Source: DAOTXR01 sp034435375
GTDB lineage: Bacteria; Chloroflexota; Anaerolineae; Aggregatilineales; UBA3940
Reading direction: 5' to 3'
DNA length: 64,000 nucleotides
Assembly (NCBI GenBank): GCA_034435375.1
Contig: DAOTXR010000080.1
Span: 62,001 to 126,000, forward strand
Positions 56,939-64,000 of the stretch are shown piece by piece. Position 1 is the first letter of the stretch, and every line of letters starts with the position of its first letter. The notes under the pieces are model-generated. The model was not told the DNA's origin and did not search any database. It saw nothing but the letters and a program-made list of their open reading frames with translations. The translations under genes were made by a program, and so were the position numbers.

Positions 56939-59794
56939 ATGCGGCGCATCCTTGGCCTTTCGCTGGCTGCTATATTGCTTGTAAGCCCATCTTTGGGTGG
57001 GGTCGTGCCTGCTTTTCAGGTTGGTGACGATCCGCAGGTCGAAGCCATCTTCAGCCAAATGAGTGATGCGCAGCGTGTGGGCCAGCTCTTTCTCGTTACG
57101 GCCTATGGAACAGATGTTGGACCAGACTCGGACATTGCCACTCTGATCACGGACTATCATGCGGGTGGTGTGGTGCTGCTTGCCGCCAATGACAACTTCC
57201 CCGGTGGGGACGATCTGGCGGGCCAGATCTATCAAATGACCTCTGCTCTCCAGAGGCTGGCAGCCAGGACCGAAGTGCCAGAGGAGTCAGGGGCCAGTGC
57301 AGCTCTGACTCCAACGGCATCGCCCGAATCTACAGTCTACGTTCCCCTTTTTATTGGGATTGAGTATGAGGGCAGCGCCTGGCCCTACACGCAGTTTCTC
57401 TCTGGCGTGACTCCACTGCCGAGCAATATGGCTCTGGGCGCCACCTGGAATCCGGCGCTGGCTGAGTCGACGGGGGAAGTCGTCGGTGCAGAGATACGCG
57501 CCTTAGGCATCAATCTGTTACTTGGGCCGTCGGCAGATGTTGTCGAGGTTCCCCAGCCATTTACTGCGGGCGATATGGGGGCGCGTGTGTTTGGCGGTGA
57601 GCCCTTCTGGGTCTCACAGATGATTGCCGCCTATGTGCGGGGTGTTCACCGGGGCAGTGAGGGCCATGTCGTGGTCGTGCCTCGTCACTTTCCAGGCTAT
57701 GGTGGCGCGGATCGACTTGCTACAGTTGAAATTCCCACCGTACGACGCTCGCGTGACCAACTCACACAATTTGACCTCAAACCCTTCTTTGCTGTCACTG
57801 GTGATGCTGCTGATTCGCTGGCTATGGCCGACGGCTTGTTGGTTGGACACATCCGTTACCAGGGTTTTCAGGGTGACAATTTACGTTTGGCAACTCGTCC
57901 TATCAGCCTAGACCCAGCGGCGTTGCAAAGCCTAATGTCACTTCCTTCGATTGCGCGATGGCGTGATGCAGGTGGTCTGATGTTCAGCGACGCATTAGGG
58001 CTGCGCGGGGTGCGGCGTTTTTACGATCCTCAAGAACTTCAGTTTCCTGGCCGCCGCATCGCCCTGGACGCCTTCAGTGCGGGCAATGACATCCTGTATC
58101 TGGGCAACTTTGGCGTGGACCCGCTCTCCGATCAGACTGAAGCTGTGGCCGACGTGATACGATTTTTCACTCAGCGCTACGAAGATGACCCTGCCTTTCA
58201 GTCGCAGGTGGACGCAGCTGTGCGACGTATCATCCGAAAAAAACTGGATCTGTTTGTCCAGTTTGATCTGGACCATGTGATTCCGGATCGCGCTGGTCTG
58301 AGCATCCTTGGGACCCGCAGTGATGTGACTTCTGCGGTGGCTCGTAGCGCCTTGACTCTGTTGTCTCCTGCTCAGATCGATCTGTTGACGCCACCTCTGT
58401 CTGACGACAACATTCTCATCTTCACCGATACACGTACCGTCCAACAGTGTGAGAGGTGTCCTGCTCAGCCGCTGCTCGCTATAGACGAACTGCGGTCCGC
58501 CATACTTCGGTTCTATGGACCTGAGGCCACCGGCGTAGTTAGTCTGGCCAACATTTCAGCTTTTTCCTTCGATGAGCTAGTTAGATACTTGCAATTTGGG
58601 CCCCTGTTGCTACCTGCCGCTGAAGGTGAGACGCCGGAGCCCGATCCGTTGCAGGTTGCGCTCAACTCGGCTGACTGGGTGATCTTTGTCATGCTGGACG
58701 TGAACGGGGCTTATCCAGCGTCTAGTGCTGTCAAACAGTTTCTAGCTGAGCCACCGGTTGGGCCTGATGCACATGTCATCGTGATGGCCATGGGTGCGCC
58801 CTATTACCTCGACTCCACAGAGGTCAGTAAGCTGACGGCCTACTATGCTCTGTATAGCTATACCGATCCATTTGTCGACTTGGCTGCACGAGCGCTATTT
58901 CTAGATGCTGCACCGGTGGGTGCTCTGCCGCTCTCGGTGAGCGCGATCAATTATGATATCCTCAAAGCTACTTCACCCGACCCGTCTCAGGTACTGACCC
59001 TGTCGTATGCTATCGAGCGAGCCACAGGCGAAGTGTCAACCACGCCAACGCCCGAGGAGCCTGTTGTAGGGCAGGGAGACACTCTGCGCCTGAGCACCGG
59101 CGTGATCCTGGATCGCAACGCTCATCCTGTGCCGGATGGGACTCCTGTTGACTTTGTCCTCAATTACACCCTCGACGGGCGACGAGACGTCCAGTCTGTC
59201 GTTACGGTAGGTGGTGTGGCGCAAACCAGCATCGTGCTAAGCCGACCCGGTGAACTTCGCATCACGGTCCAGGCTGGCGATGCGCGTAGCTCGGACACTT
59301 TGCTGCTGGCGGTACCTGATACAGGCCGCGCCCCGATTGATGTTCTCCCGCCGGACATTTTCCCGACCTTCACCCCTGAACCTACTGACACACCTGCTCC
59401 GCCGCCCACTCAGGTTGCACAGCCAACGCCACAGCCGACCCATACCGTCAGCCTGCCCAATGGGCCACCTAGCGTCGATTTTGGCGATCTGTTTCTAGCG
59501 ATGATCGGCCTCACAGGAATGGCGACTGTCACTTTTATGATTGGTTTTGTTCGACAGGATATGAACTATGGCCTGCTGCTGGCGCTGCCTGTGATTATCG
59601 TTGGGCTTGTGCTCTACAATTACTACGCGCTGCTGCTGCCAGGTGCGGGCTTGTGGCACGCCGCATTGGGCGATTCGTGGAGCGCTGCGCTGGCGTCCTG
59701 GTTAGGGGGTCTGCTGGGTGTTGGGGCTGCCCATCTTGGGATGTATGCGTGGGATCACTGGGGAAGACCACTAATCAAGCGGAAGCGTCGGTGA
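56939..59794 (+). CDS. Secreted glycoside hydrolase family 3-like protein with Ig domain and C-terminal membrane helices
   Basis: The 951-residue protein starts at ATG 56939 with a signal peptide (MRRILGLSLAAILLVSPSLGG). The GH3 N-domain spans about 35-400 with MSDAQRVGQLFLV, the region HFPGYGGADRL and the nucleophile aspartate in MFSDALGLRGV (about residue 350). The NagZ-type KHFPGHG...DSH loop is altered (RHFPGYGGADRL), so its His acid/base is missing. A second alpha/beta domain (about 460-690), an Ig-like domain (about 720-795), a Pro/Thr-rich linker and about four hydrophobic helices at the C-terminus follow. It would act on cell-wall or surface sugars; activity is uncertain. Confidence 0.85.
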   Translation: MRRILGLSLAAILLVSPSLGGVVPAFQVGDDPQVEAIFSQMSDAQRVGQLFLVTAYGTDVGPDSDIATLITDYHAGGVVLLAANDNFPGGDDLAGQIYQMTSALQRLAARTEVPEESGASAALTPTASPESTVYVPLFIGIEYEGSAWPYTQFLSGVTPLPSNMALGATWNPALAESTGEVVGAEIRALGINLLLGPSADVVEVPQPFTAGDMGARVFGGEPFWVSQMIAAYVRGVHRGSEGHVVVVPRHFPGYGGADRLATVEIPTVRRSRDQLTQFDLKPFFAVTGDAADSLAMADGLLVGHIRYQGFQGDNLRLATRPISLDPAALQSLMSLPSIARWRDAGGLMFSDALGLRGVRRFYDPQELQFPGRRIALDAFSAGNDILYLGNFGVDPLSDQTEAVADVIRFFTQRYEDDPAFQSQVDAAVRRIIRKKLDLFVQFDLDHVIPDRAGLSILGTRSDVTSAVARSALTLLSPAQIDLLTPPLSDDNILIFTDTRTVQQCERCPAQPLLAIDELRSAILRFYGPEATGVVSLANISAFSFDELVRYLQFGPLLLPAAEGETPEPDPLQVALNSADWVIFVMLDVNGAYPASSAVKQFLAEPPVGPDAHVIVMAMGAPYYLDSTEVSKLTAYYALYSYTDPFVDLAARALFLDAAPVGALPLSVSAINYDILKATSPDPSQVLTLSYAIERATGEVSTTPTPEEPVVGQGDTLRLSTGVILDRNAHPVPDGTPVDFVLNYTLDGRRDVQSVVTVGGVAQTSIVLSRPGELRITVQAGDARSSDTLLLAVPDTGRAPIDVLPPDIFPTFTPEPTDTPAPPPTQVAQPTPQPTHTVSLPNGPPSVDFGDLFLAMIGLTGMATVTFMIGFVRQDMNYGLLLALPVIIVGLVLYNYYALLLPGAGLWHAALGDSWSAALASWLGGLLGVGAAHLGMYAWDHWGRPLIKRKRR

Positions 59795-60856
59795 AAACAG
59801 AGTGACGATCACAGCAAGGACGAGAAGAGCCAGGGCTGTGAACGCCAACAAGCGATTAAGCGGCGCGATACTGTCCAGATGGCTCTGCCCTGCGACGCGA
59901 GGCCAAGCGGCCATAGAACTGGTGGACAACAGCATATCGCGAAACTCCTGCACACTCGAAGGACGTTCGTCTGGGTGCATGGCGAGGGCCCATAGAACAG
60001 CGCGCTCGGTTCGAATGCTCAGGCGAGGGTTGATCTCGCGGGGTGGGATCAGGGTATCTGGTTGCAGGAAGCGAATCTTTGCTTCAGCAGGTGGGGTGTT
60101 AGTCAGCAAGTGATACAACGTGGCTCCCAGGGAGTAGATGTCTGACCGGGGGTCAGTATGGCCGGTATCTCCTCCATATTGCTCCAGAGGTGTGTAGAAT
60201 ACGGTTCCCCGTCCCTGCACCACAGTGATTGTTCGGCTGTCATCTGGTCTCATGATCTTGACCAGCCCGAAATCTACCAGCTTGATCAGGCCGTCTGGCG
60301 TGAGTTTGATGTTAGCTGGTTTGATATCGCGATGTAGCACAGGAGGATTCTGGCTGTGCAAGTAGATCAATGCGTCACATAGTTGTCCGGCCCAGTCCAG
60401 GACCTGGCTTTCGGGAAGGAACCGTTCGTTGCTGCGGGCTTCCTCGATTTTCTGCCTCAGGTCTGTGCCCGGTATATAGTCCATCACCAGAAAGTCCCGG
60501 TTGCCTTCGCCGAAAAAATCGGATACTTTAGGGAGATTAGGATGGTCAAGGCGTGCGAGGATGCTAGCCTCGCGGTGAAATTGCCCGCGAGCCTGCTCTT
60601 GCTGTGAGGGTGAACTGTTGGGATCGATCTGGATCTCTTTGATGGCACAGAAACGGCCTGCAAGGCGAATGTCTTCGGCCCGATAGATCGACCCCATGCC
60701 GCCCTGCCCCACCGTCTCAAGGATGCGGTAGCGTGAGCGGAACACCGTGTTTGGTTTCACGGGAGGCAGCACACATTCCTCCTCGACCCTGACTTTCCCC
60801 GGTGTGAACAGACGCATTGCGGACGTTGGGGGCGCTGAACACCTGGTCAGAGACAT
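59771..60856 (-). CDS. Ser/Thr kinase with C-terminal membrane anchor
   Basis: The 361-residue Hanks-type kinase has a glycine loop GQGGMGSIY (50-58), K73, HRD (175-177), DFG (195-197) and, in place of APE, PLEQYGG. A single helix (about 338-356) near the C-terminus leaves only a few residues outside, so it has no extracellular sensor. An N-terminal extension of about 40 residues includes Cys and may contact partners. Start ATG 60856; ATG 60817 is possible. It is divergent from the FHA-winged-helix regulator across 39 bases, a likely kinase-effector pair. Its 3' end overlaps the GH3 gene by 24 bases. Confidence 0.93.
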   Translation of the reverse strand: MSLTRCSAPPTSAMRLFTPGKVRVEEECVLPPVKPNTVFRSRYRILETVGQGGMGSIYRAEDIRLAGRFCAIKEIQIDPNSSPSQQEQARGQFHREASILARLDHPNLPKVSDFFGEGNRDFLVMDYIPGTDLRQKIEEARSNERFLPESQVLDWAGQLCDALIYLHSQNPPVLHRDIKPANIKLTPDGLIKLVDFGLVKIMRPDDSRTITVVQGRGTVFYTPLEQYGGDTGHTDPRSDIYSLGATLYHLLTNTPPAEAKIRFLQPDTLIPPREINPRLSIRTERAVLWALAMHPDERPSSVQEFRDMLLSTSSMAAWPRVAGQSHLDSIAPLNRLLAFTALALLVLAVIVTLFSPTLPLD

Positions 60857-60895
60857 TATCCATTTGTGAAGGGTTTGTCAAGGGGGCATTATACT

Positions 60896-61597
60896 GTGAC
60901 AGGACTCACTGTTGACAGAGACAAACCTGTGCTGCTGGTCGTCGAAGGGCCAATGCGTGGTCAGCAGGCGATCATGCAGGGCGATCATTTGGTAGTTGGG
61001 CGGGGTCCTGAGTGTGACATGGTGATTGCGGATCGCCGAGTCTCACGTGAACACGTGCGTATCTGGCGAGAGGGCAACCGTTACATGATCGAGGACCTGG
61101 GCAGCAAGAACGGGACGCACGTCAACGCTGAGCGTCTGGCTGATGCCCCGCGCGAGTTATACGATGGAGACGAGATTCAGATTGCACTGGCTGTGAAGAT
61201 TCGTTTCATCGGATCAGAAGCTACCGTGCCGCTCTCCCTGGACGAAACTGAAATATCTAATGTTGGCCTCAGACTAGACGAACGAACCCGCCAAGTGATG
61301 ATCAACGGTGTACTCGTCGATCCGCAGCTGTCCCTTTACCAGTATCGCTTACTTCAGTTGCTGGTCGAACGCAATGGAGGCATCTGCACCCGCGACGATG
61401 TTGTGCGTGCTGTATGGCCGGATGCGGTCGAAGAGGGTGTCAGTGAGCAGGCTATTGATGCCCTAGTACGCCGTCTGCGCGACCGATTAGCCGAGGTAGA
61501 TCCCAGCCATGAGTACGTTGTGACTGTGCGTGGACACGGGTTCCGCCTTCAACAGCCGGGCCACAGCGACAGACAGAAGGAGCAAGCTGATCATTAG
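60896..61597 (+). CDS. FHA-domain transcription factor with OmpR-type winged helix
   Basis: The protein joins an N-terminal FHA phosphothreonine-binding domain (about 15-100; VVGRGPECDMVIADRRVSREHVRI and EDLGSKNGTHVN) to a C-terminal OmpR/PhoB-type DNA-binding domain (about 130-225; LSLYQYRLLQLLVERNGGICTRDDVVRAVWP and YVVTVRGHGFRL). I start at GTG 60896, because AAGGGGG precedes it; GTG 60866 would add ten residues. Mycobacterial EmbR also combines FHA and OmpR-like domains, in the reverse order, and is controlled by a Ser/Thr kinase. The divergent kinase gene is the obvious candidate activator. Confidence 0.92.
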   Translation: MTGLTVDRDKPVLLVVEGPMRGQQAIMQGDHLVVGRGPECDMVIADRRVSREHVRIWREGNRYMIEDLGSKNGTHVNAERLADAPRELYDGDEIQIALAVKIRFIGSEATVPLSLDETEISNVGLRLDERTRQVMINGVLVDPQLSLYQYRLLQLLVERNGGICTRDDVVRAVWPDAVEEGVSEQAIDALVRRLRDRLAEVDPSHEYVVTVRGHGFRLQQPGHSDRQKEQADH

Positions 61598-61626
61598 ACA
61601 GCTATGTGTGCCCTAAGCATCGATGA

Positions 61627-63612
61627 TCAGCCTGCTTCGTCGGCGGTGAAGTCCACATACTCCTTCTGCGTTAGCGCTTCTTTTCCGATTCTCAGAAGGT
61701 CAAGCAGCTCTGTCATAGCCGCCGCTTTGTCCTCCGCGTCTGTGGGTGACCAGGTGCGGCTTTTGAGCTCCAAAAAATAGCTCTCGTAGCTGGGCTCCAG
61801 AAGCCGGTCGAGGTTGACATAGAAACGCATTCCACGGTAGTCGATATGCCAGCGCCGTCTCTCCTTGACAACCTCCCGTTCAGACTTGGCCTGCACGTAT
61901 TCACGGTAGAAGCGAAGTGGGCGCGTGGCGGGAGAGATGTAGCGTGAGCGTGAGAGCAGGATAGCATTCTGGAACTCCCGCTCCTTCAGTTCGCCTGTGA
62001 GAGTTAAACGGGTGCGCACGCTCGAAACGTTGCCATGTTCATCCAGGAAGTCGTCTTCGCGATAGCGCAGGCGGTAGTATTCAGGTGCGCCAATCTCGAA
62101 GTAGGTATCATACTGCCGATAGTGTGAATACTTTACGACGGTAACCTCGGAGCACTCCAACAGGACCTGAACCCGCGTCGGGTCCTCGAGCCGAGCCTTG
62201 ACTTGAATTTCGTAGCTCTCTTCCTGCTGCACGTCGCCGATTGTGACCAGCTTACTGAGGATGTCGCCTTCGCGAGCAATCAGGAAGGAGTCGATTCGCT
62301 TTGCTACCTCAGCAGCTTGCCTGAGCAGTTCCTCACTATCGACCGTTGTCAGGGCCCCACTGCGCATCAGCCACCGGCCATTACACATGACATGGTACAC
62401 ATCTGCGCTCTTGGCAGCGTATACGATCCGTGCGTAAATGGCCTGTGCATCGCGTTCAAAACTGGGCAGGTTGTGCAGGCGATTGAGGTCTAGAATGGCA
62501 ATATCGGCTCGCTTGCCTGGCTCCAATGATCCTGTCAAGTGATCAATGTGTAGAGCGCGCGCTCCCATGATCGTTGCCATCTCAAAGGCTTGGCGTGCAG
62601 GCAGCGTAACTGGGTTGTCGGTGGCCACCTTAGCGAGGATCGCAGCCAGCCGTGTCTCCTCGAACATATCGAGGTCATTGTTGCTGGCCGGGCCATCTGT
62701 CCCGATCCCCACGTTCAGCCCCAGATCGAGCATCCTCCCCACGGGAGCGATGCCGCTTGCCAGTTTGAGGTTACTGGTAGGATTATGCACCACGCCAGCA
62801 TTGTGATGTAATAGGGTCCGGATTTCACCTTCGTCCACATGTACGCAGTGAGCGGCGATCACTTTGGCGCTGAATAAGTTCTGCTTCTTTACCCACGGCA
62901 CAGTCGGCATGCCATATTGGTCACGGCTTGCTAGGGCCTCCTCGGCGGTCTCGTTAATGTGGATATGCAGCGGCACATCGAACTCGTTGGCCAGCGCTGC
63001 GCACATCTGTAAGATTTCGGCAGTGCAGGTATATGGTGCGTGTGGAGCAACGGCAGGTACAATCAGCGGGTGATCTTTCCAACGGACGATGAATTCACGG
63101 CATGCAGCCAGGCTTTCTTCATAATTGTCTGCATCGGGTGATGGGAACTTGAGGATAGTCTGACCGCACACTGCCCGCAGGCCAGCTTCGACGCTGGCCC
63201 GCGCCACATCTTCCTCGAAGTAATACATGTCAGCAAAGGTTGTGACACCTGACCGGATCATCTCGGCGCAGCCTAACAAGGTGCCTAGCCGCACAAAGTC
63301 CGGATCGACAAATTCGCGTTCGGTGGGCATCATATAGCCCATGAGCCATACATCCAAACGCAGATCATCAGCCAGGCCGCGTAACAGTGTCATGGCGACA
63401 TGGGTGTGGGCGTTGATCAAGCCCGGCGTGATTGTTAGCCCGGTGCAGTCCACAGTCTCCTGAGCTTGGTACTCTTTGCAGATTTTCTCTGCTTCTCCCA
63501 CGGCTACCAGCGAATCGCCCCGAATGGCAACTGCGCCGTTGGGAATTACAGAGTATGATTTATCCATTGTCACGACAGTGCCATTGTTGAGGATCACATC
63601 GACAGGTATCAT
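61627..63612 (-). CDS. MTA/SAH deaminase-type amidohydrolase fused to a CYTH-like domain
   Basis: The start at 63612 follows GTGGAGGC. Residues about 1-430 are an amidohydrolase of the 5'-methylthioadenosine/S-adenosylhomocysteine deaminase type: HTH zinc motif (69-71), VAPHAPYTC, HIHINET, AAHCVHVD and GTDGPASNNDLDMFEE, so all metal ligands appear intact. Residues about 464-640 resemble a CYTH/triphosphate-tunnel domain: YEIQVKA, YYRLRYRE, TRLTLTGELKERE, the RRRWHIDYRGMRFYVNLDRLLEP stretch and ESYFLELKS. Normal family members end after about 440 residues, so this is a fusion of purine salvage and triphosphate-type chemistry. The CYTH assignment is by motif reading only. Confidence 0.88.
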   Translation of the reverse strand: MIPVDVILNNGTVVTMDKSYSVIPNGAVAIRGDSLVAVGEAEKICKEYQAQETVDCTGLTITPGLINAHTHVAMTLLRGLADDLRLDVWLMGYMMPTEREFVDPDFVRLGTLLGCAEMIRSGVTTFADMYYFEEDVARASVEAGLRAVCGQTILKFPSPDADNYEESLAACREFIVRWKDHPLIVPAVAPHAPYTCTAEILQMCAALANEFDVPLHIHINETAEEALASRDQYGMPTVPWVKKQNLFSAKVIAAHCVHVDEGEIRTLLHHNAGVVHNPTSNLKLASGIAPVGRMLDLGLNVGIGTDGPASNNDLDMFEETRLAAILAKVATDNPVTLPARQAFEMATIMGARALHIDHLTGSLEPGKRADIAILDLNRLHNLPSFERDAQAIYARIVYAAKSADVYHVMCNGRWLMRSGALTTVDSEELLRQAAEVAKRIDSFLIAREGDILSKLVTIGDVQQEESYEIQVKARLEDPTRVQVLLECSEVTVVKYSHYRQYDTYFEIGAPEYYRLRYREDDFLDEHGNVSSVRTRLTLTGELKEREFQNAILLSRSRYISPATRPLRFYREYVQAKSEREVVKERRRWHIDYRGMRFYVNLDRLLEPSYESYFLELKSRTWSPTDAEDKAAAMTELLDLLRIGKEALTQKEYVDFTADEAG

Positions 63613-63638
63613 AGAGCCTCCACTTGCTAATTGCGCCA

Positions 63639-63646
63639 ATTATAAT
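63639..63646. promoter_or_regulatory. Overlapping divergent -10 elements
   Basis: ATTATAAT contains TATAAT on the plus strand (63641-63646) and TATAAT on the minus strand (63639-63644), between the deaminase fusion and the downstream membrane gene. Neither has a good -35. Confidence 0.35.
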
Positions 63647-63715
63647 GGCCATGGCTCGAAAAGCTACTCTGTCGTGGCGACTCGAGCAACTATTTTTGCT
63701 AAGGAAGCCATCCGT

Positions 63716-64000
63716 ATGGGACTAGGCCGAATCTATCGTCTGATCGAGAGCAGCCTGGTGGCGCTGTTCTTCCTCCAGGCGTCACGTGTAGTCTTTGCTG
63801 CGTTACTTAGCACGACAAACGTGGCACTGGCAAACGGCCAGGTGGATCTGATGCTCGTCTATGCCCACCTCATGTTGATCGGAGCCATTGTTCTGCCCTG
63901 GTTTGCGCCGCGCTCTAGAGCTGCGCTGCCTGAGACGCTCAGTATCACTGCGATACTCATCTCGCTTGCCCGTGTGATGCTTACGGTTCAAGTACCGATG
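63716..64000 (+). CDS. Membrane protein, 3' end outside window
   Basis: A frame beginning at ATG 63716 stays open to the last base (95 codons). The peptide starts MGLGRIYRLIESSLVALFFLQASR and has three hydrophobic stretches (about 12-32, 46-62 and 75-92), so it is a polytopic membrane protein. AAGGA lies twelve bases upstream of the ATG. No family can be named from this part. Confidence 0.6.
   Translation, partial: MGLGRIYRLIESSLVALFFLQASRVVFAALLSTTNVALANGQVDLMLVYAHLMLIGAIVLPWFAPRSRAALPETLSITAILISLARVMLTVQVPM

Overview
The window is a gene-dense bacterial chromosome segment with no gene-free stretch over 300 bases, no recognisable rRNA or tRNA gene, no CRISPR array and no insertion sequence. 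The best guess for the host is a member of the Chloroflexota, close to the Anaerolineae or Roseiflexus side. The reasons are a mevalonate kinase, isopentenyl phosphate kinase and (phospho)mevalonate decarboxylase cluster, several membrane-anchored Hanks-type Ser/Thr kinases, many secreted multidomain proteins and moderately high GC. This placement is inference from gene content only.

Layout. 1-3.7 kb: the 3' end of a tripartite MacAB-like exporter (HlyD-type adaptor, ATPase, permease) plus a small membrane protein. 3.9-9.3 kb: a GbsR/MarR regulator, a polyprenyl diphosphate synthase behind a near-consensus promoter with a perfect inverted repeat, then obg, nadD and a lipoprotein with two solute-binding domains. 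9.3-13.1 kb (minus): DMT transporter, zinc-ribbon protein and a GH38-type alpha-mannosidase homologue that lacks three of the four zinc ligands. 13.4-24 kb: housekeeping and redox genes (superoxide dismutase, ferredoxin, aspartase-type lyase, DtxR regulator, JAMM protein, PlsY, amino-acid binding protein, A24 peptidase, Fe-S protein, MnmA, enolase). 24-30 kb: an SH3-deacetylase with a zinc-ribbon membrane protein, divergent from a Ser/Thr kinase with an extracellular FGE-sulfatase-type domain and an M23 peptidase/TIM-barrel fusion.

30-39 kb is a minus-strand run of nine genes: UbiA-type prenyltransferase, mevalonate kinase, isopentenyl phosphate kinase and decarboxylase, followed by a site-2 protease, a HEAT protein, an MA-type peptidase, acylphosphatase and a FecR-like membrane protein. 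The first half predicts the alternative mevalonate route (mevalonate to mevalonate-P to isopentenyl-P to IPP). Its product would feed the polyprenyl synthase at 4.6 kb and the UbiA enzyme. 39-49 kb: tlyA, a second kinase whose extracellular domain is duplicated in the lipoprotein encoded just upstream, lepA, an MFS transporter, a CinA homologue, a cyclic-nucleotide-binding protein, yraN and miaA. 49-57 kb: a secreted trypsin-like protease operon with a PrsW-like membrane protein, then an oligopeptide-type ABC importer lacking ATPase genes. 57-64 kb: a secreted GH3 protein, a third kinase divergent from an FHA-winged-helix transcription factor, a MTA/SAH deaminase fused to a CYTH-like domain, and a membrane protein cut by the window end.

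Recurring themes are Ser/Thr kinase signalling with extracellular sensor domains, regulated membrane proteolysis, and several proteins that keep a family fold while losing key catalytic residues (GH38, polysaccharide deacetylase, CinA C-domain, PrsW-like, GH3). All functional statements come from motif reading; no database search was run.
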